Below are positions 24,549 to 33,508 of a stretch of DNA of 33,508 nt, piece after piece. Source of the DNA: Candidatus Omnitrophota bacterium (GTDB lineage Bacteria; Omnitrophota; Gorgyraeia; Gygaellales; Profunditerraquicolaceae). The notes under the pieces are model-generated. The model had not been told where the DNA came from and ran no database searches. It was given only the letters and a program-made list of their open reading frames with translations. The stretch's first letter is position 1; each line of letters starts with the position of its first letter. Made by a program: the position numbers and the translations under genes. Location of the stretch: contig JAKQSG010000009.1 of the NCBI GenBank assembly GCA_029563245.1, forward strand, positions 1-33,508, written 5' to 3'.

Positions 24549-25688
24549 ATGAGAAAGAACTATCTTTTAACGCCGGGGCCTACACCTCTCCCTCCTGAAG
24601 TCTTAGAGGCAATGAGCAGGCCTATTATTCACCACCGCACCCCGCAATTTCAGGCAATATTAAAAGAGGCTACCCAGGGCTTGCAGTATGTATATCAGAC
24701 CAAGAATGACGTTTTTATTTTAGCTTCTTCCGGGACCGGGGCAATGGAGGCTGCGGTGGTTAATCTTTTATCCTGCAAAGATACGGCCTTGGTTATAGAG
24801 GGAGGTAAATTCGGAGAAAGATGGACGGAGATCTGCAAGGCCTACGGAATAAATACTGAAGTTATTTCCGTAGAGTGGGGCAGGGCGGTAAATCCTTTAG
24901 ATATCCAGGAGAAGATTAAGAATAACCCTGCGATTAAAGTCGTTTTTACTACGCTTTGCGAAACATCCACCGGCGTAGTCAATGATATCGCTGCGATAGG
25001 GAAGATAATTAAAGATACAAACGCGGTCTTGGCAGTAGATGCCATAAGCGGTTTAGGGGCTATTGATTTAAAGACCGATGATTGGTTCTGCGATATTGTA
25101 GTATCTGGTTCTCAGAAGGGTTTAATGTTGCCTCCGGGTCTAGGATTTATTTCCGTAAGCCCTAAGGCCTTTAAGTTCATCGATTCTTCCAACGCACCCA
25201 GGTATTATCTAGACTTGAAGAAGGCCAAAAAAGCTTTAGACAAAACTGACACGCCGTTTACTCCGGCAATCACTCTTATCATTGCCTTAAATGAGGTGCT
25301 TAAGATGATGAAAGAGGATGGCCTGGAGAATATTTTTGCCAGGCATAGAAAGATGGCAGATGCGGTTAGAAACGCAGTTTTAGCTTTAGGGCTTAAATTA
25401 TTCGCACCTGAGGCAGGCTCGGATGTGGTGACCGCGATTTGCCTGCCCGAAGGGCTGGACGGAGAGAAGTTAGTTAAGACCATGCGTGATACTTATGGTG
25501 TTACTATTGCCGGAGGCCAGGACTCGCTTAAGGGCAAGGTTTGTAGGATTGCGCATATGGGTTTTATCGAGGAGTTTGATATTATTACCGGCATATCTTG
25601 CTTAGAGAAAGTATTAACGCAGATGGGTTATAAATTTACCCTGGGATCAGGGGTAAAGGCCGCAGAAGAGACTTTTTTAAAAAAATAA
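24549..25688 (+). CDS. class V aminotransferase (serine-pyruvate/alanine-glyoxylate type)
   Basis: This 379-residue fold-type I PLP enzyme has an N-terminal LTPGPTPLPPEVLEAMSRP, SSGTGAMEA (60-68) for phosphate binding, AVDAISGLGAIDL with the cofactor Asp, and the Schiff-base lysine Lys190 in SGSQKGLMLPPG. Residues near the C-terminus (GQDSLKGKVCRIAHMG) hold the conserved substrate Arg. It is followed 14 nt later by serA, whose product 3-phosphohydroxypyruvate is an aminotransferase substrate. I therefore infer that it serves as the phosphoserine aminotransferase in place of a classical SerC. Alanine-glyoxylate or serine-pyruvate activity is the alternative. Confidence 0.9.
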   Translation: MRKNYLLTPGPTPLPPEVLEAMSRPIIHHRTPQFQAILKEATQGLQYVYQTKNDVFILASSGTGAMEAAVVNLLSCKDTALVIEGGKFGERWTEICKAYGINTEVISVEWGRAVNPLDIQEKIKNNPAIKVVFTTLCETSTGVVNDIAAIGKIIKDTNAVLAVDAISGLGAIDLKTDDWFCDIVVSGSQKGLMLPPGLGFISVSPKAFKFIDSSNAPRYYLDLKKAKKALDKTDTPFTPAITLIIALNEVLKMMKEDGLENIFARHRKMADAVRNAVLALGLKLFAPEAGSDVVTAICLPEGLDGEKLVKTMRDTYGVTIAGGQDSLKGKVCRIAHMGFIEEFDIITGISCLEKVLTQMGYKFTLGSGVKAAEETFLKK

Positions 25689-25702
25689 CAGGAGGGTTTT
25701 AG

Positions 25703-27289
25703 ATGTTTAAGATCTTGGTAAGCGATGCGCTTTCTGAAGAAGGCCTAAAAATATTAAAAGAGGTGAAGGAATTTGAGGTTGATGTAAAGACCGGCCTTGC
25801 CCCCGAAGAGTTGAAAAGTATCATCAAAGATTATGATGCGCTTTTAGTTAGAAGTGCTACAAAGGCAAATAAGGATCTTATTAATGCCGCTTCCAGGCTT
25901 AAGGTTATAGGCCGCGCAGGTGTAGGCCTCGATAATGTTGACCTTGATGCAGCTACCTCCAAAGGGATAATTGTTATGAATACTCCGGGAGGCAATACTA
26001 TATCGACCGCTGAACACGCAGTAAGTATGATTCTATCTCTTTCCAGGAGTATCCCGCAGGCAAACGCATCTACTAAGAAAGGCGAGTGGAAACGCTCTAA
26101 ATTCATGGGAGTGGAACTTTATGCTAAGGTTTTAGGGATAATCGGTTTTGGCAGAATAGGTAAAGAAGTGGCAAGGCGTGCCCTTTCTTTCGGTATGCGG
26201 GTATTAGCCTATGACCCCTTTTTATCTAAGAATGTAGCGGAAGCTTTGGGGGTTGAAGTAGTAGAACTTAAGGAATTATTCCAACAGTCCGATTATATTA
26301 CGGTGCATACGCCTATGACCGAAGAGACCAATCATTTGATCTCAACCGAAGAATTTGCTTTGATGAAAAAAGGTGTGCGTATTATTAACTGCGCAAGGGG
26401 GGGCATCATTGATGAAAAGGCCTTAGTTGCAGCTGTTAGCCAGGGTAAGGTTGCCGGAGCGGCTTTAGACGTATTTGAGAAAGAGCCTATCTCCCCTGAC
26501 CATGAGCTTTTGAAATTTGACAATGTTATAGTAACCCCTCATCTGGGGGCCTCAACTGAAGAGGCCCAGGTAAATGTGGCTATAGAAGTAGCCGAGATTG
26601 TGCGGGATGCCTTATTAGGGAAAGGAATCCGTAATGCCGCAAATTATCCTTGCCTGGAAGCTGAGGTTTGCAAGAAATTGGATCCCTATATTAATTTAAC
26701 CGAGAAATTAGGCGGTTTTGCGGGGCAGCTGGTAGAGGGGGGATTTAAAGAGCTTGATATAAGTTATAGCGGAGAGATCGCTGCTTATGATTTAAGCCCT
26801 TTGACTATGTCTTTATGCAAGGGATTGCTCTCTCCTATATTAAAAGAGAACATAAATTTCATTAATGCCGTATCTATAGCCAAGGATAGAGGAATTAAAA
26901 TTAAGGAGGCTAAGACTTCTAAGGAAGATGAGTTTGTTAATCTTATACAGCTTGAGATAAAGACTGATAAGGAGACTAGGGTAGTATCGGGCACTTTATC
27001 CGGTAATAAGCAGCCCAGGATTGTTAAGATTGATGAATATTACATAGAGCTTGCCCCTTCGCAGGAGATGATCTATATTGAAAACTGGGATAAGCGCGGG
27101 CTGATCGGAAACTTAGGAACATTTCTGGCTAAAGAGGGTATAAACATAGCCGCTATGACCATAGGGCGCGATAAACCAGGCGGTAAGGCAATCAGCGTTT
27201 GGAATGTGGATAGCCCGGTTTCATTGGAGCTAACCCAGAAGATAAAGAAACTTGAGAATATACTGACTGCCAAGGGCATAAAAATATAA
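25703..27289 (+). CDS. serA: D-3-phosphoglycerate dehydrogenase, long form
   Basis: SerA oxidises 3-phosphoglycerate to 3-phosphohydroxypyruvate, the first step of serine synthesis. The 528-residue protein has the NAD motif GFGRIG (148-153), catalytic Arg232 (NCARGGIIDE), Glu261 and His280 (TPHLGAST). An intervening ASB-type domain (about 315-450) and a C-terminal ACT domain (about 456-528, IENWDKRGLIGNLGTFLAKEGINIAAM) follow, matching the long type I form regulated by serine. AGGAGG lies just before ATG 25703. It forms a pair with the upstream aminotransferase; the phosphatase SerB is not in view. Confidence 0.96.
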   Translation: MFKILVSDALSEEGLKILKEVKEFEVDVKTGLAPEELKSIIKDYDALLVRSATKANKDLINAASRLKVIGRAGVGLDNVDLDAATSKGIIVMNTPGGNTISTAEHAVSMILSLSRSIPQANASTKKGEWKRSKFMGVELYAKVLGIIGFGRIGKEVARRALSFGMRVLAYDPFLSKNVAEALGVEVVELKELFQQSDYITVHTPMTEETNHLISTEEFALMKKGVRIINCARGGIIDEKALVAAVSQGKVAGAALDVFEKEPISPDHELLKFDNVIVTPHLGASTEEAQVNVAIEVAEIVRDALLGKGIRNAANYPCLEAEVCKKLDPYINLTEKLGGFAGQLVEGGFKELDISYSGEIAAYDLSPLTMSLCKGLLSPILKENINFINAVSIAKDRGIKIKEAKTSKEDEFVNLIQLEIKTDKETRVVSGTLSGNKQPRIVKIDEYYIELAPSQEMIYIENWDKRGLIGNLGTFLAKEGINIAAMTIGRDKPGGKAISVWNVDSPVSLELTQKIKKLENILTAKGIKI

Positions 27290-27300
27290 AGAGAGAGGAT

Positions 27301-29034
27301 ATGAGTAAAAAAATACCAATTCTACTTCTGGCCGTAATTTCCATATTTTTAGTCGGCGAAGCTGCTTTTGCTCAAGAGATCACCTTGCTTTATACCGGCC
27401 AAACACACGCTATGCTCTATCCCTGCGATTGTCCGGTTGAGGCTGATGGCGGCGTAGCCAGGAGGGCGGCTTTAATTAAGCAGTTAAGAAAAAGCAATCC
27501 TAACACATTGCTTTTGGATTCCGGTAATTATTTCGCCGGCGGATTATTGGATCAGGTTACGCAGAATACCCAATTAGATATGCAAAGGACCATTGTTAAC
27601 TTGCGCGCGATGGAGCTAATGCAATATGATGCATTAAATCTCAGTAATGATGAATTTAATTTTGGGGAAAGGTTCTTTGAGGATAGCGCAGCCAAACTTA
27701 AGTTGAATTTTGTATCTTCGAACATTCAATCCGAGAGGATATCCTACTATATAATTAAGGAAATAGCAGGGATAAAGATAGGTATCGTTGGTTTGGCTAA
27801 CCATAAGGCTAAGGAAAAGTTATCTGTCTTAAGTTTTTCAGAGCCTCTTGCGGCTTTGAAAGATTCGGTAGCAAAGCTTAAGGAGAGAGGCGTAGATATT
27901 GTTATCCTCTTAAGCAATATAGGTTCGGAAGAATGCCAGAGGTTGGTTAAGGAGGTGCCTGGTATTGATTTGGTTTTAGAGGGAGGCGGTTCTTTTAAGG
28001 AGGACATTTCGTATAAGAAAGGCGAGACGATATTCTTAAGGCCCGTATGGCAGGCGCGTAAGCTTGGCAAGGCGGTCTTAAAGATTAAGAATAAAAAGAT
28101 AGTTGATTCAAAGACAGAAGAGATCAGGGTTTCTGATAAAATAACCGATGACCCACAGGTACTTTCAATATTGCCCCGCTGTTTTTCTGATAATAACTGC
28201 AAGAAAGACGGCCTTGTCGGTTCCTGCCTGGATGCTGGCAGCGATAGTTCCCGCTGCATTTTTAGCGAGGCAGCTAAAGTAAGGTTAACAGTGGTTACTT
28301 CTAAGGATTGCGCCGTTTGTAATACTGAGGTTGCGGTTAATTCACTCAGGCAAAAATTACCCGGTTTAGAGGTAGCAAGCCTTTATCACCCTGAGAAAAA
28401 TGCGCTAGCCCTCGTAGAAAAATTGGGTATATCAGGTCTTCCGGCCTATGTTTTAGATAAGGGGATAGAGAAGGCGCAGGCTTTCGATAGCTTAAGGGAC
28501 AGCCTTAATAAGATCGGTGATTACTATGTTTTGAAACCCGAGGTTGCAGGAGTAGCATATCTTTTAGATCGGGAACGTTTTAAGGGTAGGTTAGACGTAT
28601 TTATAAGCTTATACGATAAAGATTCTTTTGAGGTTTTAGGGTTAGTAGGCGATTTTAACCCTAAAATACATTTTCTTGCCATTGCCTTGGATGATGGGTT
28701 TGACGCCCCTAAGGGGATGATGGAGGTTGAAGAAATATTGCGCTGTGTATGCGTGAATAAATATTACCCCGAGCTTTTCTTTGATTATATATCCTGCAGG
28801 GCAAAAAATATTAATAGTTCATGGTGGGAGGATTGTGCAAAGGGTTTAGATACGGATAAGATTAGAGAATGCGCCAGGCAAGGAGAGGGGGGTTCTTTAC
28901 TCAGGGAGAATATCCAGCTAAGTAAGGAGCTAAAGATTATGTTTGGTCCCGTCTATCTGCTGGATAACAAAGAAATCTTTGGCTCTAAGGGTGTTCCTAA
29001 AAAGGAAGATTTCAAGAAAATAATAAAGAGGTGA
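27301..29034 (+). CDS. secreted protein: degenerate 5'-nucleotidase-like domain plus two thioredoxin-like domains
   Basis: This 577-residue exported protein has a signal peptide (about 1-24, ending AFA). Residues 25-285 follow the calcineurin-like 5'-nucleotidase fold (YTGQTHAMLYPCDCP...GGVARRAALI), but the metal sites are gone: the D-x-H motif reads Q34-T-H36, GNHE reads S115-N-D-E, the later SH reads S205-N206, and GHTH reads GGGS. A Cys-rich link (Cys294, 300, 309, 319) leads to a thioredoxin-like domain with CAVC (337-340) and a likely cis-Pro381. A second thioredoxin/GILT-like domain (about 428-577) has Cys482, 484, 499, 512, 524 and FGPVYLL. It is probably a periplasmic redox or scaffold protein; I do not know its function. 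Confidence 0.75.
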   Translation: MSKKIPILLLAVISIFLVGEAAFAQEITLLYTGQTHAMLYPCDCPVEADGGVARRAALIKQLRKSNPNTLLLDSGNYFAGGLLDQVTQNTQLDMQRTIVNLRAMELMQYDALNLSNDEFNFGERFFEDSAAKLKLNFVSSNIQSERISYYIIKEIAGIKIGIVGLANHKAKEKLSVLSFSEPLAALKDSVAKLKERGVDIVILLSNIGSEECQRLVKEVPGIDLVLEGGGSFKEDISYKKGETIFLRPVWQARKLGKAVLKIKNKKIVDSKTEEIRVSDKITDDPQVLSILPRCFSDNNCKKDGLVGSCLDAGSDSSRCIFSEAAKVRLTVVTSKDCAVCNTEVAVNSLRQKLPGLEVASLYHPEKNALALVEKLGISGLPAYVLDKGIEKAQAFDSLRDSLNKIGDYYVLKPEVAGVAYLLDRERFKGRLDVFISLYDKDSFEVLGLVGDFNPKIHFLAIALDDGFDAPKGMMEVEEILRCVCVNKYYPELFFDYISCRAKNINSSWWEDCAKGLDTDKIRECARQGEGGSLLRENIQLSKELKIMFGPVYLLDNKEIFGSKGVPKKEDFKKIIKR

Positions 29035-29037
29035 GAG

Positions 29038-30276
29038 ATGAATAAGAAACCAAAGATATCGTTAATTGATGTAACTAACCGTGACGGAGTGCAGACTTCG
29101 CGGATATGCCTCTCCAAGCTCCAAAAGACTATGCTTAATCTTTACCTGGATGAAATGGGGGTATTTCAGTCGGAGTTTGGCTTTCCATTAACGCGCCACG
29201 AAACTAATTATCTTAATGCAAATTTAGATCTGGTTAAAAAAGGGGTCATTGCTTCTATCAGGCTGGGAGGCTGGCTAAGGGCGACCAGCGATGATGTTAA
29301 GAAGGCATTTAAGCTAATTCCCAATTTAAAACATCTTAATCTATCAATATCTACATCAGATCAGATGATCGTAAATAAATTTAAAGGAAAGCTGGATCAT
29401 GCTTCGGTAATAAAGGAAATGACTGAGGCGGTTCATGAAGCCCGTAGCCTGGGCGCCAATTCAATAGGGGTTAATGCCGAGGACGCTTCGCGTACAAAGA
29501 TTGACTATCTGATTGAGTTTGCTCAAAACGCAAAGAAGGCCGGGGCAGAAAGAATTCGTTATTGCGATACATTAGGCTATGACACGCCATTTAGCATTTA
29601 CGAGAGGATAAAAACTTTAGCCGAATCAGTAAAGATCCCGATAGAGATACACTGTCATAATGATTTGGGGTTGGTGGTGGCTAATTCTATCGCCGGTGCT
29701 CGCGCAGCTAATGATGCCGGGGTAGATACCTATATTAATACTTGCGTAAACGGTATGGGGGAGCGCGCGGGCAATGCGGATTTAGTTTCGGTTATCCTGG
29801 CGATAAAGTACGGTAGCGGGATGGAGGGGTATGTCCTTGATGAAAAGATTGACCTAAAGAAGTCTTGGAAGGTATGCAAGTATGCCTCCTATGCTTTCGG
29901 GGTGCCCATACCGATAAATCAACCGGGGATTGGGGCTAATGCCTTTGCGCATGAGTCAGGTATTCATGCTGACGGCGCCTTAAAGGATAGGCGTAATTAC
30001 GAACTCTATGATTTCGAAGAGCTTGGCAGGGGGGAACCGGAGATTATTGAGACCGGGCGTAAGATTACCGCCGGTGAATACTCGGGGATTAAGGGCTTCA
30101 GGAATGTTTACGAGAAGATAGAGGTTGCTTTTGCTAGCGATGCTGAGGCTACTCAAGTGTTGGAATTGGTCAGGTATGCCAATGTGCATAACCAGAAGCC
30201 TTTGGTTGATGACGAGCTTAAATTTATCGCCAAATACCCCGATATCGCACGTAAAATATTTACCATGACGCCGTAA
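29038..30276 (+). CDS. isopropylmalate/homocitrate synthase family protein
   Basis: This 412-residue DRE-TIM metallolyase should condense acetyl-CoA (or a similar acyl-CoA) with a 2-oxo acid. Seen are NRDGVQT (14-20, where LeuA and NifV usually have LRDGEQ or LREGEQ), the metal pair His205-x-His207 in EIHCHND, NGMGERAGNADL and HESGIHADG. It lacks the long C-terminal allosteric domain of typical LeuA, which favours homocitrate synthase, NifV- or AksA-like forms or an unregulated isopropylmalate synthase. The substrate cannot be fixed from sequence. It starts 3 nt after the secreted thioredoxin-like protein and is followed by purA; no leucine or lysine genes are adjacent. Confidence 0.82.
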   Translation: MNKKPKISLIDVTNRDGVQTSRICLSKLQKTMLNLYLDEMGVFQSEFGFPLTRHETNYLNANLDLVKKGVIASIRLGGWLRATSDDVKKAFKLIPNLKHLNLSISTSDQMIVNKFKGKLDHASVIKEMTEAVHEARSLGANSIGVNAEDASRTKIDYLIEFAQNAKKAGAERIRYCDTLGYDTPFSIYERIKTLAESVKIPIEIHCHNDLGLVVANSIAGARAANDAGVDTYINTCVNGMGERAGNADLVSVILAIKYGSGMEGYVLDEKIDLKKSWKVCKYASYAFGVPIPINQPGIGANAFAHESGIHADGALKDRRNYELYDFEELGRGEPEIIETGRKITAGEYSGIKGFRNVYEKIEVAFASDAEATQVLELVRYANVHNQKPLVDDELKFIAKYPDIARKIFTMTP

Positions 30277-30329
30277 ATTTATAAACAAGGCAGCATAAGA
30301 ATGCAAACAAAATGAAAAGGGTAAAATAA

Positions 30330-31625
<1,296 letters not shown>

Positions 31626-31656
31626 TAACTTTCAAAAGAAGAAGGAGAGGTATAAT

Positions 31657-32283
31657 ATGAAAAACTATTTAAAGATCTTATTGGTGTTTGTGGTAAGCTG
31701 TGCTTTAACCGGATGTACTTTTATTATCCAGAAAGGTAAAAGATCGGATGCCTTAAAGATTGAAGAGCTTTCTAATCAATTAGATGAGTTATCCCAGGCG
31801 AAAAAGCTTTTGGAAGAGAGATTAGGTAAGGAGATATCCGATAAGCAGATTAAGCTGCAGATGATGGAGAAGGGGCTGGTTATTACGGTAGTCGGGGATC
31901 TTTTGTTTGATTCGGGAAAAGCGCAAATAAGACAAGAGGCTTATTCTTTGTTGGATAAGGTTTCTAGGGTCTTAAAAGATAATATGGGTAGCTTTAATAT
32001 AGGCATAGAAGGCTATACGGACAACGTTGCGATAAAGCATTCCAGCTGGAAGTCTAACTGGGAACTATCTACTGCCCGTTCTTTAAGCGTTTTACATTTC
32101 TTAGTTAATGAAAAAGGTATTTCTCCAGAGCGTCTCTCAGCGATTGGTTTTGGCGAATACCGACCGGTTGCCACTAATGATACAAGAGAGGGCAGGAAAT
32201 TAAACCGCCGGGTTGAAATTGTTATACAGCCAAAGATATCCAAGGTAAAAGATGGCGGCAGCCTCGGGGAGAATCTAAAATAA
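31657..32283 (+). CDS. OmpA/MotB-domain lipoprotein
   Basis: This 208-residue lipoprotein has a signal with lipobox LTGC (17-20), lipidation at Cys20, and Thr at +2, which fits outer-membrane sorting. A short coiled coil (about 30-70) leads to an OmpA-like peptidoglycan-binding domain (about 74-192). The diaminopimelate-contact pair is present as Asp122 in GYTDN and Arg141 in LSTARSL, with NRRVEIVI at the end. It would tether the outer membrane to the cell wall, like Pal. I chose ATG 31657 from the GAAGGAGAGG site 6 nt upstream and the lipobox; a longer in-frame start at 31504 lies inside purA. It has its own strong promoter. Confidence 0.9.
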   Translation: MKNYLKILLVFVVSCALTGCTFIIQKGKRSDALKIEELSNQLDELSQAKKLLEERLGKEISDKQIKLQMMEKGLVITVVGDLLFDSGKAQIRQEAYSLLDKVSRVLKDNMGSFNIGIEGYTDNVAIKHSSWKSNWELSTARSLSVLHFLVNEKGISPERLSAIGFGEYRPVATNDTREGRKLNRRVEIVIQPKISKVKDGGSLGENLK

Positions 32284-32298
32284 GGCAAGGCCGGTTCA

Positions 32299-32682
32299 AT
32301 GGAAGTTTTATCGAAAAATAAACCAGTATTAATCTTATCGGTTTTATGCGTATTGCTCTTTGTTCTTAATATAGGCTCTTGCATAAATTCACAGGGTAAG
32401 GCATCTGCGTACAGAAAAGAGATGGCGCAGAGGTTTGATGTCGAGGAGAAAATAGCTAAGCTTTCCCAGGAAAAGGCCCTGCTTGTGGAGACATTGAAGG
32501 CACAAGAAAAAGAATCTCAAGAGGATAAGGCTGCTTTAGAGGTGGCTAAAAAAGCCCTGCTTCAGGAGCAGCTTGTTTGCCAGACGATTAAGGATGATCT
32601 GCAGAAATTAACTAAGATTAATGAATCGTTAGAATTGAAATTAAAGGAATCTTTAAAAACCGTGAAAAGGGTTAAAAAATGA
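32299..32682 (+). CDS. small membrane-anchored coiled-coil protein
   Basis: I do not recognise this 127-residue protein. It has one N-terminal hydrophobic segment (about 9-28, VLILSVLCVLLFVLNIGSC) and then a highly charged Lys/Glu/Gln-rich region from about 43 to 125 with heptad-like leucines, predicting a long coiled coil. The hydrophobic segment ends with a Cys (28) but does not make a clean lipobox, so a membrane anchor is likelier than lipidation. It lies 15 nt after the OmpA-type lipoprotein and is closed by a terminator, so the two form a two-gene unit and may act together at the envelope. Confidence 0.75.
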   Translation: MEVLSKNKPVLILSVLCVLLFVLNIGSCINSQGKASAYRKEMAQRFDVEEKIAKLSQEKALLVETLKAQEKESQEDKAALEVAKKALLQEQLVCQTIKDDLQKLTKINESLELKLKESLKTVKRVKK

Positions 32683-32697
32683 TATAGGGGGGCGATA

Positions 32698-32724
32698 AAA
32701 GAACAGTGCTTTTCAAGGTTCTTT
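32698..32724 (+). other. stem-loop directly before the terminator
   Basis: AAAGAAC (32698-32704) can pair with GTTCTTT (32718-32724) around a 13-nt loop. The stem abuts the next hairpin at 32725 with no spacer. It may stabilise the mRNA 3' end or be incidental. Confidence 0.4.
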
Positions 32725-32750
32725 AAAGGGGATGGATTTCCCCTTTTTTA
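32725..32750 (+). terminator. intrinsic terminator
   Basis: AAAGGGGA (32725-32732) pairs perfectly with TCCCCTTT (32739-32746) around a 6-nt loop and runs into a T tract (TTTTTT at 32744-32749). It lies 42 nt after the coiled-coil gene and is a textbook factor-independent terminator closing the OmpA-type unit. Confidence 0.85.
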
Positions 32751-32773
32751 TTGCCAAGAAAGCGGAGGGATAT

Positions 32774-33508
32774 ATGGCTAAAATAAAGAAGGTTAAGCCG
32801 AAAACAAAGTCTAAAATAAAATTAAAGAAGTCAATGCCTAAGGCCAAATCAGCTAGTAAGATTAAGAAGGTAAGGCATGCTAAGGCTAGCCTTGTGCCTA
32901 AGGAGAAAAAGGATGATTTAAGCAAGCAGGAAGTAGTTATAGGCGCGGTAAAGTTTTCGCATGCCAAGTCAATGCTTATGCAGGATTATTCTCAGCGCGA
33001 GTTACCTTCCAGGTATGGCAGGGATATGATGGTTTTAGCAGTAAGGGACCCCTGGTGGCTGTATACTTATTGGGAAGTTAAAGATTCTACCTGGAATAAA
33101 TTCAGGGAAGAACTTAGGGAAGAATTCAACAAGGCTAAGAGGGTGTTGCGTGTTTATGATGTCAGCAGTATTCTCTTTAACGGTTTTAACGCAAATAAAT
33201 TCTTCGATATAGAGGTGCGCGAAGATGCCTTAAGCTGGTATATAGATATTGCCGTCCCGGGTAGGTCTTGGTGCGTAGACTTCGGGCTTCTATTGGCCGA
33301 CGGAAGGTTCATTACCATATTACGTTCTAATGTTGTGGAGACGCCTCTTGACGGTCCTTCTTGGATTACGGATGAAGAATGGATGGTACCGGAGGAGATG
33401 TTTATGCGTCTTTACGGAATGGGGTTTGGTTTGGGGAAGACTTCTCCGGCGGGAGGGGTTTGGCGTAAGGGCGCTGTAAGTTCTCCGGGTATTGCTTCAA
33501 TGGCAAGC
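32774..33508 (+). CDS. DUF4912 domain protein, 5' part
   Basis: This frame starts at ATG 32774 after a GCGGAGGG site and stays open for 245 codons to the window edge, so the C-terminus is missing. Residues 1-50 are very rich in Lys (KIKKVKPK, KIKLKK, SASKIKKVR), a basic tail that could bind nucleic acid or acidic polymer. Residues about 75-215 match the DUF4912 family: MVLAVRDPWWLYTYWEV (86-102), YDVSSILFNG, SWYIDIAVPG, FGLLLADGRF and WITDEEWMVPEEMFMRLYG. The function is unknown; relatives are often found near glycan-metabolism genes. It lies after a terminator and probably has its own promoter, which I cannot place. Confidence 0.82.
   Translation, partial: MAKIKKVKPKTKSKIKLKKSMPKAKSASKIKKVRHAKASLVPKEKKDDLSKQEVVIGAVKFSHAKSMLMQDYSQRELPSRYGRDMMVLAVRDPWWLYTYWEVKDSTWNKFREELREEFNKAKRVLRVYDVSSILFNGFNANKFFDIEVREDALSWYIDIAVPGRSWCVDFGLLLADGRFITILRSNVVETPLDGPSWITDEEWMVPEEMFMRLYGMGFGLGKTSPAGGVWRKGAVSSPGIASMAS

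Noticed and set aside
27747-28259. 170-codon open frame on the minus strand
   Set aside because: It is opposite the secreted thioredoxin-like protein, has no recognisable motif and no ribosome binding site that stands out.

Overview
This 33.5 kb window is gene-dense chromosomal DNA. Every gene I can support lies on the + strand. Junctions are very tight: ATGA and TAATG overlaps, and overlaps of up to 47 nt. No stretch over 300 bases lacks a gene, and I see no rRNA, tRNA, CRISPR array, insertion sequence or prophage. The gene set is that of a diderm bacterium with lipopolysaccharide (LPS). The mix of a complete Kdo pathway, several GT9 heptosyltransferase-like proteins with a C-terminal Cys cluster, SpoVG, a PPIase-less trigger factor and a DUF4912 protein suggests an uncultivated PVC-related lineage such as Candidatus Omnitrophota. 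That assignment is inference from gene content only.

Region 1 (1-8353) opens with the 3' part of aroC, then spoVG and aroK. It continues as a coupled series dprA, topA, xerC/D-type recombinase, waaA, a STAS-PilZ protein and a HAD hydrolase. Shikimate enzymes, DNA processing, chromosome-dimer resolution and Kdo transfer are therefore threaded through one transcriptional direction.

Region 2 (8415-22982) is the envelope block. After a likely promoter come a half-size GDT1-type membrane protein, lpxK, an LpxL-ELM1 fusion, a GT4-GT9 fusion, a GT4 and two GT9 proteins. A second good promoter (17221-17248) then precedes a heptose-7-phosphate-kinase-like gene, kdsB, kdsA, kdsD, kdsC, an LptC/LptA-like periplasmic protein and lptB. 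With waaA, the window can make Kdo, activate it, put it on lipid A, phosphorylate and acylate lipid A, build a core and power LPS export. LpxA/C/D/B, MsbA, LptD/E and LptF/G are not in view.

Region 3 (23007-31607) holds tig and clpP (no clpX follows), a class V aminotransferase paired with serA (probably serine synthesis), a secreted three-domain protein with a degenerate metallophosphatase and two thioredoxin-like folds, an isopropylmalate/homocitrate-synthase-like enzyme, and purA.

Region 4 (31597-33508) starts with a strong promoter inside the end of purA. It drives an OmpA-type lipoprotein and a small coiled-coil membrane protein, closed by a clear intrinsic terminator. A DUF4912 protein then runs off the window.

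The most unusual features are the envelope gene fusions, the apparently dead metallophosphatase-thioredoxin protein, the trigger factor lacking its isomerase domain, the STAS-PilZ protein without a phosphorylatable serine, a hairpin that hides the spoVG ribosome binding site, and a broken GT9-like start between two intact GT9 genes. I see no wholly new defence or mobile system.
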